Assembly (NCBI RefSeq): GCF_025024155.1 | Contig: NW_026251743.1 | Coordinates: 1-64,000 of the forward strand | Direction of reading: 5' to 3' | Length of the DNA stretch: 64,000 nt | Source of the DNA: Gamsiella multidivaricata | Taxonomy: Eukaryota; Mortierellomycota; Mortierellomycetes; Mortierellales; Mortierellaceae | In this document: piece by piece, positions 21,501 to 33,739 of the stretch | Numbering within the stretch: position 1 is the stretch's first letter | Layout of the letters: every line of letters begins with the position of its first letter | Program-made: the position numbers and the translations under genes | Notes under the pieces: generated by a model | What the model saw: only the letters and a program-made list of their open reading frames with translations | The model's database searches: none | Told to the model about the DNA's origin: nothing

Positions 21501-24500
21501 ACCATATCCAGCTTCTTATCCAAAGATCCAAAGCTCCCTTCTACTGGTGGTAATGGGGTCCTAAAGACCCTTGTAAATGTGAGTAAGATTTCTTTGCGAC
21601 CAAAGGCAGAAGATGTGGCATCGATGCCGAGACAAACCCCCCCCAGCGCAGACATCGCCGCCTCTTCAACGGCCTTTTCATTTGGAATGAAACCTACAGG
21701 AAAGGAGGGGTCTTCTTCTACTCCAAAGAAATGGGGTGTGACCAAGAATATGCAAAACTGGATCGACCGCCGACTCTCTTCCAGTAACCTTCACCAGCAG
21801 TACTTCATTGCGGCGACGGATGAGCCCGTTCCACCTGTTTCGAGGGAGATTACCCTTTCTTCACCCATTTCGAGGGAGATTGCCCATTCTCCACCCAGCA
21901 GCCCAGTGCAAACAGAAGCAGGAAACGTCGGGTCCAATATTTACAATCGCCCTCAAGAGAAGGACCCTCAAGTTCAGAAGGTGCGCGCACGCAAGAAGAG
22001 TTCAATCTTCTCGACCACATCCACCTCTTCAACAGTTCCGTTTCCAGCAAAGTCGGTTCTCAAATCGACCTCTACATATAGTCCCCCTTCCAGTAAAGGA
22101 CGGGCTGTTCCGCGATCACCCACGCAGCAGACAAGGCAATCGTTCGACTTTAATGCGCCAAAGGACACTCATTATAATCAAGAGACAACCCTAGCAACAG
22201 GATCACCATGCGCAACTGCACCTGTACCTGAAGCGACTGTCAACATGGCTTCTTTGGTCCAACCAGTCTTGGACAATCCACACCCGAGCCGCTCGACAGA
22301 CGCAGAGGTGCGCGGCATTAAAGTGACTCCATCGCAAGATCCAGTGTCCTTCATGGAGCTCGTTGTACTTCCTCCACTACCTCCTGAATCGCCAACAGAG
22401 ACGTTTGTCTTGCTGGACCAGGAAAAAAATGCATCGCTAGTCTCTTTGGAGCGGGTACTCGAAGAGTCGGTCCCTGTGACGACATCAAACACAGATAGCG
22501 ATGTACCATGCAACACCTTACCCAGTCAAGGCACCCAGGACACCCTCTTCAATGAGGATCCCATTCGACTGGAAAATAGGAGACTTTTTGAGCAACTTGC
22601 TGCGTTCTCTAGCGACAAAGGGGAGGTTATCTCAAATCTCAGGTCAGAATGGGAGTCGCTTTGGCCAAGCAACCTTGACGCGAATGGAAGTACCAGTTCT
22701 GTCGCTGCCGACTTTGTGCATGTCAGGAAGGTCGAGAATGATCGTTCTGTCGACCCGAAGCAGGACGAGGCTTCACAGCGGGATCGGGAGCGCGAACGTA
22801 TCCGTAAGATTGGAAGCGGATATATTAAGATCAAGAATACCAGACTCGATATCGTTGCCCCTCAGCCAAAGGTGCCTGTTCAACTCAAAAGTAAAGCGTT
22901 CCAAGAAGATACCACAGTGAATATGCCCGCACCGAAATCCTTGAACAAATCCGCCTCTTTTTCTGACGACAAGGGCCGCCTGCCCGATCTTCCATCTACG
23001 GCGTCTACAGCGCTTTCAATACAAGCGTTGCCTTCCTCGCCCAGGTCGTCGTTGGACAAGTCATGGAAAGCGGTCTCGTCTCGACCGCATTCTCCTAAAC
23101 ATTCCGCCGTCTTCACCCAGCCCTTCACAGCCACCTCTGTCCACTCTGCAGGTGCTCTGCCAGGCACTACAGAGTCTTTTAAAGGGAAGGCCAATGATGA
23201 TGGGAAATCGCCTGCAGATATCGAGAGTTCTTGCAAGAACGAGGAACAGCTACCTTCAACTCACTTACCATCCACGCAAGGCGCAATGGACAAGACTGAT
23301 AAGGCCAGTGCCCTTTCAGCAAACCAGAGCACGCTAGTGCAGTTCATGTCGGATTTTCAGTCAAAACTGTGGTTTACGTATCGAAAGGATATGGCCCGCA
23401 TGGAACCATCTTTCTATACCTCGGATGCAGGCTGGGGTTGCATGATGCGGACGGGACAGAGCCTGGTAGCGCAAGCGTTTGTTCATGTTATTTTAGGCCG
23501 CGGTAATTGTTGATTTGTTTAGTCGACGCTCTCCTGGACGAGGAGCCTATTGTTTCTTGACTATTGCAATTGCCGACTAACACGGTATCTTTCTTCTCCT
23601 CGGGCAATTTAATTATCAGACTGGCGTGTTAATGTTCCATCGCCCGAGGAACACGCCCAAAAGTACCGGACTTTGCTGAGTTGGTTTGCTGACGAGCCAG
23701 AGTGGCCCTACAGCATCCACAACATTGCAAAAGCAGGACAGGCATTGGACAAACGAGTAGGCGAGTGGTTTGGACCATCCACTGCAGCCCATGCCTTCAA
23801 GTACGTATCATTTCTGGTAGCTCCTTCATATTTTATATCACCTGAAGATACATCCAAAGTACCAAGTAGGGCAGCTGTTGGCACTGGGTACCTTCTCGTG
23901 AAAAATATTTATTTAACCGTATATCATCTGCTTGTAGACGCCTCTCGCAGCGGCACCAAGATTGCCCCCTTACGATCATGGTCCCAATGGACAACTCCAT
24001 TCGCACGTCCGATATCATTCATGCAGCATTGTCAGCAGACATGGATAAAGTCGGAGTCATGCCTGAACATCAAGATTCCAGCGATTCCGAAAAATGGAAG
24101 CCGGTCTTGTTGTTGATGCCTGCTCGTTTCGGGCTGGACAAGTTAACGGAAAGATACATAGGTAACCTGCGGAAACTGTTCACCTTGCCCCAGTTCCTCG
24201 GTATAGCCGGCGGCAGACCTGGCCGCTCGCTTTACTTTGTTGGAAGCCAAGGTATGTATTTTTTTTTATTTCCTTGAGCAGAGTGCGAAAGCTTCTATGG
24301 TGATTTTATGAGAGCGGGTCTAATTAATATCACAATTCCTATTAGGCAACGAACTTTTTTATTTGGATCCACACACTGTCAAGGCTCGTGCTCTTCACGA
24401 TGAGTTATTAAACTACCCTGCAGCGGTATGAATGAAAAAATAATAATCGGGTGTTTACAGGCGCGAAGGAGATATCTTATTGAATACTTATACATTTACT

Positions 24501-26326
24501 CTTTTGAACCTTCCGAATATTAGAGCTACCATTGCAATGTGGTTCGATCGATGGATATTTTGGAGATGGACCCTTCAATGATGCTCGGGTTCCTGATAGA
24601 ATCAGCGAAAGATTTGGCTAATCTGTCCTCTCGTCTGAAGAACGACATGGAGCGAGGATACCCTCTTCTGACGATTATTGAGGATGTTTCTCTGGGTATC
24701 CATAAAGAGGCGAGTCATAACAACGAGATGGATGCAACCCCAGTGCTGGACGAACCCTCCAACGTGACCATCGCCGTAGACCTTATAGATGTCCCAGTGG
24801 CGGCGGTGGAGGTCCCAGCAGTGCCTACAAACACCTCGGTAGCGCTCGCTCAGGCCCCAACGGTGCCTGTCGAGGCTCCAGAAGCTTTAGTTGAGGTCCA
24901 AGCGGTGCTTGTGGAGGTCTCAGTGCCATCTACAGAGGCTTTAGAGATGCCCATCGAGATCCCAACAGCGCCCATTGAGACCTTAGCAGCGCTCACAAAG
25001 GCTCCAGAGAGGCCCATTGAGGCCTCAGCAGTGCACACAGACATCTCGGTAGCACTCACTGAAGTCCCAACGGTGCCTGTCGAGATTCCAGTAGCGCTCA
25101 CAAAGGCTCCAGAGACGCCCATCGAAACCTCAGCAGCGCCCATCAAGATCCCAGTAGCGCCCATAGAGACCCCAGCAGCGCCCACAAAGACCTTGTTGGC
25201 GCTCGTTGACGTCCCAACGGTGCCTATCGAGGCTCCAGAAATTCCAGTTGAGGTTCAAGCGGTGACTATGGAGGTCCCAGTGCCGTCCACAGAGGCTCTA
25301 AAGGCGCCCATCGAGATCCTATCAGCGCCCATTGAGACCCCAGCAGCGTCCACAGAGGTTCCAGAGATGCCCATTGAGGCTTCAGCATCGCTCACAAAGA
25401 CCTCGTTAGCGCTCGCTGAAGTCCTAACAGCGCCCATTGAGATCCCAGAAACGCCCATCGAGACCCCAGTGGCGCCTATTGAGATTCCAGAAGTGCCCAT
25501 AGAAGTTCTAGAGATGCCTATCGAGACCCCAGCAAATCCCATCGAGACTCCAGTAGCGCCCATCAAGATCCCAGCGGCGCCTATCGAGATCCCAGAAGTG
25601 CCCATCGAGACTCCAGTAACACCCATCGAGATCCCAGCGGCGCCTATCAAGATCCCAGAAGTGCTCATCGAGACCCCAGCAGCGCCCATCGAGACCCCAG
25701 CAGCGCCCATCGAGACCCCAGCGGCGCCTATCGAGACCCCAGAAGTGCCCATCGAGGCCCTAACAGTGCCTATAGAGGTTCTAGAGATGCCCATCAAGAT
25801 CCCAACACTACCCATAGAAGTCTCAACAGCGCGCGTAGAGGTCCCGGTTACAGCAGCAGCGAGCGCGTCACAGACGGTGTCGACCCCCGAGCCCAGCATC
25901 ATCCGGGAATTTGAGGTTGATTCTCAGGAAGAGCAGGAGGAGATCGACAGTTTTCATGACATGATGGCTGCTATCATTTTTGATGATGATGGGATTGATA
26001 TTGTCCCTGATGCGGAGGCCAGTGCAGAGACAAGCGATTTGGGTATGCAGGATCTACCAGAGGAAGAGAACGAAGATGAGGCAGAGGAGATGGTGGAGGT
26101 TATGTTGGAGGAAGAGAAGGAGGAGTCCCCGGAATCAAGACCGAGACATGAGATGAAGAGGATTACGAAGGCTCTGAGGAAAGAGATCCGGGTGAGAAGA
26201 AGGAGCAAGGAAAAGAAGGCGCTTGAGCACACGCACGCGCACCAGGATGGCTACGTGAGCCATGATGACACGCAGGGCAGGGATACGATCTCTGTCTACA
26301 GCTTTGATTCTGACCACTCGCTGTAG
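18511..26326 (+). CDS. ATG4: giant Atg4-family cysteine protease (autophagy)
   Basis: Exons 18511-19952, 20087-20205, 20299-23502, 23620-23800, 23938-24251, 24346-24425, 24524-26326; all joins keep phase, 2,380 residues against about 400-500 for typical Atg4. Atg4 cleaves Atg8 and delipidates it. Core motifs: VVQY...DIWLLGVCY (about 492-518), then WFTYRKD and DAGWGCMMRTGQ with catalytic Cys1568, GRDWR, PYSIHN, GEWFGPS, IAGGRPGRSLYF, and YLDPH giving Asp1761 and His1763, then DPSMMLGFLI. Additions: a 480-residue N-terminal region, an insertion of about 1,000 residues (about 521-1540) including a charged KERE helix (about 615-670), and a tail of 51 seven-residue repeats (1868-2224) ending in acidic and basic blocks. 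The exon 1-2 join is inferred: the upstream frame ends exactly in a GTAAGT donor. Transcript support would settle the N-terminus. Confidence 0.85.
24785..25855 (+). repeat. 51 tandem 21-bp coding repeats (heptapeptide P-I-E-x-P-x-x) in ATG4
   Basis: Each unit encodes seven residues of pattern [I/V/T]-[E/K]-x-P-x-x-P, best preserved at 25668-25745, where PIETPAA recurs. No indel breaks the 21-bp register across all 51 units. Units 3-17 resemble units 20-34, showing an older duplication of a 17-unit block (357 bp). Confidence 0.9.
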
Positions 26327-26641
26327 CATGTCTTGTAACAATAATATGTGTAGTCTACCACCTTTCAATGAAATTTTATTGGTTACTTGAAACGCGTTTT
26401 TTTTCTTTTTACATCTGAGACTTGAACCCTTTTTCTTTCACGATATGATCATTCCTATTACACAATTGGTGGCGCCCTTTCTGCATACCCTGCAGCTTCT
26501 TTCTCACTCGATAGCGATATGGTCTCTCCTCCTCACTTTATCGTAACTCGATTGTCTCTCATAACACTCTATCGCATCTAACAGCTGTACCGCTTACATT
26601 TTCGAATAGCGCACGCTTTCTATATTATTGCTTGCTTGACT
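26327..26641. promoter_or_regulatory. ATG4 terminator / EMC7 promoter region
   Basis: 315 bp between tandem genes, T-rich after the ATG4 stop, then CT-rich and initiator-like sequence before the EMC7 start. AATAATATG at 26340 and AATGAAATTTT may serve polyadenylation. Confidence 0.4.
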
Positions 26642-28194
26642 ATGCGCCTTCCACTACTCTCAGCCACGTTAGGCACCGGGATCCTATTAAGGTAGGCCAC
26701 TGTCCTCCATACTCTAGGAACACAGTAGGATCAGGCCATCAATCGCTTTTTTTATGATCCGTTATTTCTCTTGTACAAACGATAGTCTTGCTGCATTCAC
26801 CGAAGCAATCAAGGTCAAAGGCCAGGTCTTTGGGGTGAAGTTCCGAGGTCGAGTAATGCGTGGTAAGAGCCATCCAATGCAAGGAAAAGCAGGATAAAAA
26901 ATAACAGTTGACGATTACGGCCCTTACGCGTTTTCCTGCTATGTCACTCTGTAACCTCCAGGTGTATCCACTAAGACAAGGGTTCTATTGAGCGGTGGAT
27001 CGCTTGAGGCGCAAGTCCACGAGGACGGATCGTTTGTATTGTACGCTACCTTGTCTGCAATGTCGAGTGTCTTTGCAGTTGGAATGAATAATCAACAGTA
27101 CATGTCTTTGGCGACTTTGCCTATACGTCTCAACTCGATAGTCCGGATGTGCCCATTGGAACTTACTTCCTTAAGGTCCACAGTCCTCATCTTACTTATC
27201 CCAAGGTTCGAGTACTTGAAAAGCAACCTGCAGTGGGAGGGAATAAGAACAACTTTTACCACGTCGTTAGTGCTCAGGATGCTTCTTCGCTTTGCTGCTA
27301 ATACTCCGCGCATGTCTTCTGCTTTTGTGTTGTAGGCACGCCTTGCAGTGACGGCAAGCGGTGTTCGAGCGACACGATTCAGTCTCAGCAATCATTTTGC
27401 GAGTCCCCAACAGGAGCTACCGTATCCATTAGTTCTCAGACCACATCCAAGACCTGGACATTACATTGTGAGTAACAGAGGTCCGTGGTAGCGCAACGCA
27501 TAGATCATACGATGATACGTTTGACTGATACTGTAACGCTCTTCTTCCCATGCGGCTATTCTGTATTCTGTTTGGTACACAGGCCCTAGAGGCCGCCAAA
27601 GTAGCCGGATGGTTTGTGAATCCGATGCTGTTGATGTCGAGTTTCAGTCTCCTTATGGTATGTCCAATAATACAACTGCGAATAAGCGATAAGCGCTTCA
27701 GCTTTTTTTTTTTTTTTTTTTTGTCCTTTGGCCTTAGGAGAGCATCTGCAACGGACTCACATATCATCTGTTCCATCTCTGCACAGCTGCTTTTGATGCC
27801 CAGAATTATAGCGAACCTCGGTATGGTATTATGTTTTTTTTCTGGCATATCTCTTAACTATTAAGCGAAGGATATAAGCTGAATAACTCAACTCTCGATT
27901 GTCCGTCGCATTTTAGATGAAGAAGCCTTGCATGCCCTTCGATCCTCTTACGATTCGGCACCTGATACTTCGCTGCCTGCTGTTCAGCGCCCACTTGAAC
28001 CTGTAAGGAAGCAACAGACGATGGTGTCGCCGCACCGTATTCTCCCACAGCAGTACCAACCGCAAATGAAGGACAGGATACTGGAGCAAAATCCGCGCAG
28101 CTTCTTCCAGACAAAGAACCAAAGCGACTTCGGATCGTCCTCTCTTCCGTACCAACGATCGCACGTTCCAGTCCAGTCCAAGAAGTTGGAATAA
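26642..28194 (+). CDS. EMC7: ER membrane protein complex subunit 7
   Basis: Eight exons: 26642-26691, 26786-26862, 26962-27040, 27142-27211, 27336-27467, 27583-27657, 27787-27820, 27917-28194; 264 residues. The protein starts with a cleavable-type signal (MRLPLLSATLGTGILLSLAA), followed by a luminal beta-sandwich: GQVFGVKFRGRV, TRVLLSGGS, EDGSFVFPDVPIGTYFLKV, HSPHLTYPKVR, then QELPYPLVLRP. A transmembrane helix follows (about 144-168, WFVNPMLLMSSFSLLM into LLLMPRIIANL), then a cytosolic tail. This matches the EMC7/DUF2012 family, part of the EMC insertase that inserts tail-anchored and multipass proteins. The third and fourth introns were placed by restoring the family motifs; the donor of intron 4 (CGA|GTACTT) is the least certain. 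Confidence 0.87.
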
Positions 28195-28687
28195 GCGCCT
28201 CCACATTCGTCATTTCCTTTTTTTTTTTTAATCCACTTGACCTCGGCAGTGTAATATTAGTGTCAGCGATTTAATATAGTGATGGCACTTTTCGCAAAAA
28301 GACTGCCACTTAATGTCTCTGCGTGCCCTTTTTGCCACTCAACTCACGCGAAACATGATCCTGATTCACCTCTTTGGCAGACATATCTGATGCTCAGAAA
28401 TGGCGAGTAAAAGTCAGTTCAAAGGACAGGCGCCTCCCCATGTCGATGTGGATGCTTCCGGTGTGTTCAGTGCGCCTGTCTAAGTCGCGTCTTTGGCTAC
28501 AAAAAAAAAGGGGGAGAGAAGTAAGCGCCCGACTGGTTTCCATAATTGGATGCGCCCCTGCATGATTCTGACCAATCAAATGCTTTTTGCATAGTAGGCC
28601 AGCCTCAACCCATCATCCGTTGACATCCCTGAAGACAATTAACTTCTTTCATCCACTCATTCTCGCCCCACTCACTCATCAAGGAAC
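28195..28687. promoter_or_regulatory. upstream region of the RAC gene
   Basis: 493 bp between EMC7 and RAC with T runs, then a C/T-rich leader (28640-28680) directly before the RAC ATG. No coding exon supported. Confidence 0.45.
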
Positions 28688-29980
<1,293 letters not shown>

Positions 29981-30225
29981 GAGTATGAATGAACACGGAA
30001 CTCCCATATTTAAAGAACCCTTCCTCCCGAACAACGCACACGCCGGATAATTATAATAAATAAAATAAATATATCGTGAACCACCAAGCAATGCTTCTTG
30101 GAGCGGCCGATACTTGTTACAATATGTCCATCTTGGTGCCATGGGTCTGGCGAGCCGCAAAACGAACTCTCTTCGACGATATCATGGTATAATAGCTGGT
30201 TTGTGACAGTTAAGCATATATAGCG

Positions 30226-30600
30226 ATGTTACTTTTTGATTCTTCAATGTCAACTCTTCCTATCATGTTGAAGCTAGTAGGGACACGGGCTAGGTTGAGA
30301 CAGGTTGGTTTTACCCTGCTGATGAAATGTTGTTGCAATAGTAATTGAACTTAGTACGAGAGGAACCGTTCATTCGGATAATTGATATTTGGGCCTGCCT
30401 GAGCAGACAATGGCTCGGAGCTATCATCCGTTGAATTATGGCTGAACGCCTCCAAGTCGGAATTCGTGCTAGAACACGAAGATTGGGTGATCTTGTAGAG
30501 GGAAATGCTTTATAAGGCTCTACTAATGATAATTTCAAAATATTGAAAGGAATAAATCCACTGCAGACGACTGTTATGCAACGAGATACTGTGAGCAATC
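30226..30600 (+). pseudogene. decayed fragment of the 3' end of large-subunit (25S/28S) rRNA
   Basis: The core TAGTACGAGAGGAACC (sarcin-ricin loop) lies at about 30353, preceded by GAGACAGGTTGG and CAATAGTAATTGAACT, and followed by ATTATGGCTGAACGCCTC, and near the end GCAGACGACT and ATACTGTGAGC. All appear in eukaryotic LSU order. Compared from memory with fungal 25S, at least two blocks are missing (after CCTATCAT near 30265 and before GAGACAGG), and many positions carry C-to-T or G-to-A changes. It is therefore a pseudogene fragment, not a working rDNA unit. No SSU, 5.8S or ITS nearby. Confidence 0.88.
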
Positions 30601-31848
30601 TGCGAAAATCAAAGAACAGAAGAAGCAACAAATGAATCGTCTAGCAGTTCGAACAACGACGATGGTATGTTGAGGGAGAGATAAAGAGAGATACAGACAG
30701 AGCGAAAGGGTTGCAGAGACGTGGTCCGCCAAGCTTCATTTTCATGTGCACATGCGCATATGGGGTTGGGGAGGGAGCCGACCTTACCTGCTGATCCTCT
30801 TGAAGGCTTTGTTTTGTGTGGTGCTGCCTCTCTGGCGCTCGTATGAAAGGCCGCCGCGCCTTAAGCTAGAGGCAAAAAAGGGACATGGGGACAGAAAAAA
30901 ATTGACACTGTCGAGTTCCGACCCCTAAGTCCTTGGGAAGAAAAAAGGTGTACTTATAGCCAAGTGTCGCCACTATTTCATGCCGAATCAACAGCTAATG
31001 AATGAATGGGCTCCAGTAAACCCCATGTTGGCGGCGAGTGATGGATGGCAAGTTGATATCGTGTTTCGAATGAGAGACATCGGTTGCTTTGGAGGAAGAG
31101 GTAGTAGAGGTGGCGGTTTCTTGAGCGGCCAGGGCCTTAATCCTAGTTTTGGTCCTGGTCCTGGTCCTGGTCCTAAGCATGGGCATTGTCGAGGGAGCGA
31201 TCGAGCAAGAAAAACCCCCCTAGCCAAGCGAACATCTGCCAGAGATGTATAGAATTGAGCGCACGAAGCAAGGGATCGTGCTGCAAAAAGCCGCTGAGAT
31301 AATGAAAGAAAGATGGAACCAGGACTGAGCCGGCTCTTTCACTTCCATCAGTTCGCAAACAAGGTTATTGGCAAAGATATAGGCGACGGGCGACGTTTGA
31401 GGGATGGTTCATAAACCAGAAGTTGAACGAACGCGTACAGACAATGTTATCACAACTGAACCGACCCTGAATGTTAGACAATTGAGCCGATAGAGCAGTG
31501 AAACAAATAATGTCCACAGCAGCAAAGCACTGCCGACCTCACATTTCTTCGCAGATAGTCAGGGCCGATTTTGGTGTAGCTCAGGGTAGCTTCAATTTAT
31601 TCCGTTTCTTAAACTGTGCCGTGCGTTCACTCTTGATCCGTGTTGCAGACACCTTTGTCCCGCCATGTTCCCCAGATAAGAATATGTTGACAATTTAGAC
31701 CCAAGTCCAAGTCCAGGTCCAGATCCAGGTCCATATCCAAGTCCAGGCCCTTGTCCATGTCCAGATCCATGTTCATGTCCATACAAAGCTCGTAGTTGGC
31801 ATCAGGGTGTAAACATGGAAACCGTAATAAGCATCAGAAAGAAATCGA
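30601..31848. other. intergenic; hexamer-rich sequence, no gene seen
   Basis: Includes GGTCCT hexamers at 31150-31175 and degenerate CCAGGT/CCAAGT hexamers at 31692-31785. Open frames here lack motifs and follow the repeat composition. Confidence 0.5.
31692..31785. repeat. degenerate 6-bp tandem repeat (CAAGTC/CAGGTC/CATGTC)
   Basis: About 15 imperfect hexamers of the form CCAxGT or CCAxAT in tandem. Confidence 0.8.
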
Positions 31849-32455
31849 TTAACATGGAGCCTCAAAGGTAGAAAGAAGAGGTAAAACAATAAAGACAGCA
31901 ATAAGATGGGCGAGAGTGGTCCGCTCCATGGCCTCAATACACTGGCGGGTATCTGATAGATTGCCACCAGTGCAAGAAACCACTGTTGCGGCCTTGGCTC
32001 CACAACGATCAAGCCACACAGGCCGCGATTGAGAAGTCCACTTTACCACCATCGGAAAGAACAGCCCGCAAACCCCCAGCCTTGTACCGTTACGAGTCCT
32101 CTGTGGATATTGCCCCATGGGCTTAGCATCCCACATTTGTTGGTGTCGTAAAAGTAGGCAAGACTGAGTCCCTGCATAAACCCGGATCTTCACATGTAAA
32201 GATACAGGCTGTTGAAGGCGGCTGTCGAAGCAGGTGGAATAATAGAAAAGCTAAATAAATGGGGGTTCCATGATGCTTAAGACGAATACGCGTACCTTGA
32301 GTGCTTGGCAGATGGAACTGTTGATGGCGCGATTCAAAGAATGGCGGCAGGGTGGTGATGGATTGGAGTCTCTTACATTAAAGCAAGCAAGGGTGTAAGC
32401 CACTAGAATTAGGAACTAATCCATACCTTTTCAAATTGAAAGTTAGATATGCCAT
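31849..32455 (-). CDS. possible small Cys-containing protein, unrecognised
   Basis: Exons 32455-32427, 32371-32296 and 32208-31849 (minus) join in phase to 154 residues: MAYLTFNLKR, DSNPSPPCRHSLNRAI..., then a longer exon with scattered Cys and a hydrophobic C-terminal stretch (LAHLIAVFIVLPLL) that could be a membrane or GPI signal. The second acceptor is AAG rather than the usual YAG, and an alternative acceptor at 32222 would give a different Cys-rich ending. No recognisable family. It is divergent from the gene at 32619. Low confidence. Confidence 0.25.
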
Positions 32456-32618
32456 GTCGCGTAGACCTCTCTCTCCCCCATAGACTCGATGAATTCAAGA
32501 GCCAGAAAAATAAAAAAATAAAATCTTTTCTCTGTCTTTCTCTCTCATTCATTCTCCCTCTCTTTATCTGTCTCTATTACCACTACTTACCGCAATCCTA
32601 CTCTGAAACCCCTACAGT

Positions 32619-33309
32619 ATGCCCATGTGCGAAAAGTGCAAGAAAAGCCACGACCGCCAGACCTACTACGCATGCTCGAAAAGGTATTTAGAGGCCAAGG
32701 CGAGGTAAAGCTTTATCACAGTCAAGACAAAGTATCAGTCGATGTTAACGGTGCCACATACCCTGAGGTGCACCTGAATTCTCTCAATCCTTCAGACATG
32801 CCTCCCAGGAGCTGCTGATACAGAAGGTACGGACAAAAAAAAAAACTGTAGAAGTGCGTGGGGAGCCTGGGAGAGGACGGAAACAGCGTGGGGAAGAAGG
32901 GCGGATGAGCTGAGATAAGACACGGAACAGCGCAGGAAGGAAATAAAGAAGAAAGACATGAGCGAAGAATGAGAGGTTGCGCGGAAAGGCGATACAGAGG
33001 AGACGCATATTTTATGCACATAAAAGAGAATGAGAGAGACGCCAGACTTTGCTCAAATACTGCAGCTACGAAAAAGCAGCTCAGCAGGAGGGCGCTGCAA
33101 GATGAGTGCGGAAGCCGAGTGAGGACAAGAGAGAGTATCAGTTAAGAAGCGAGGATGGGGACTGGCGTTCTGTCACAGCCGCCATCTTTCCCTCATGGAG
33201 GGCCATGCCACACCCTTCTTTCCCTGAAGAGTGCAGCGAGTCGCCATATCCAACTTTCGCTCCTGAAGACGAAGTGGAAGAGAAGAAGTTATGGACCAGG
33301 GCAAGGTGA
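32619..33309 (+). CDS. possible short protein with N-terminal CxxC, unrecognised
   Basis: After a strongly CT-rich leader (32525-32600), exons 32619-32704, 32796-32826 and 33142-33309 give 94 residues: MPMCEKCKKSHDRQTYYAC..., a helical RYLEAKARHASQELLIQK segment, and an acidic/aromatic tail ending KKLWTRAR. The CEKC plus later Cys could bind zinc, but the pattern is too short to name. Exons 1-2 have good splice signals; the third exon, after a 315-bp intron, is the weakest join. Without it, the second exon could read through to a stop near 32910. Confidence 0.35.
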
Positions 33310-33730
33310 AGGGATTCATGCTTTATTTTTTTCTTTTATATTTGTGCCATATTGGACCCACTCCAGTACTCTTTGTGTCTTGTATAGTCTTTTCTCTGGT
33401 TTAAACTGCACACATCATTAAGGACGGCAGATGTGGTGGAACGGGTGTGATGTGTGCGATGCGTGTGTGAGATACGTGAAGCGCACATCTTTTTTTGAAC
33501 GCGTTCAGGTGTGTTATCGAGTTATCCAGAGCAATCATAATAAAGAGGTACTTTAAGCAATTCAATTATAACATTTAGGCCACTTCCATTTTATTCAAGG
33601 CTAATAAGCTATATAATACTCCAAGCTCCAGGTCGGGGCTATAAAAACCCCTACCGGGAGCATAATAGACAACAACGCTCTTTTGTCTCCTTGACTCATA
33701 CTCAGGTACATAAAACATCACAAGAGGCCT
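33310..33730. promoter_or_regulatory. intergenic with TATA element
   Basis: No exon seen. A TATAAAA box at 33640-33646 followed by a pyrimidine-rich initiator (33680-33705) suggests a plus-strand core promoter for the gene at 33.7-34.4 kb. Confidence 0.5.
33640..33646 (+). promoter_or_regulatory. TATA box
   Basis: TATAAAA in a GGGGCTATAAAAACCC context, about 40-60 bp before a CTTTTGTCTCCTTGACTCA initiator-like tract. Confidence 0.5.
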
Positions 33731-33739
33731 TCTTTCGAA

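Noticed and set aside
24785..25855. Leucine-zipper or coiled-coil reading of the heptad array
   Set aside because: Proline occurs in nearly every heptad, incompatible with a continuous helix.
24850..25902. Long antisense frames (up to 215 codons) rich in Gly-Ala-Val-Ser-Met-Gly opposite the ATG4 tail
   Set aside because: They are the reverse reading of the 21-bp coding repeat; the plus strand holds the conserved protease frame.
30311..30631. Minus-strand frame of 106 codons
   Set aside because: It is the complement of the LSU rRNA pseudogene and has no protein motif.
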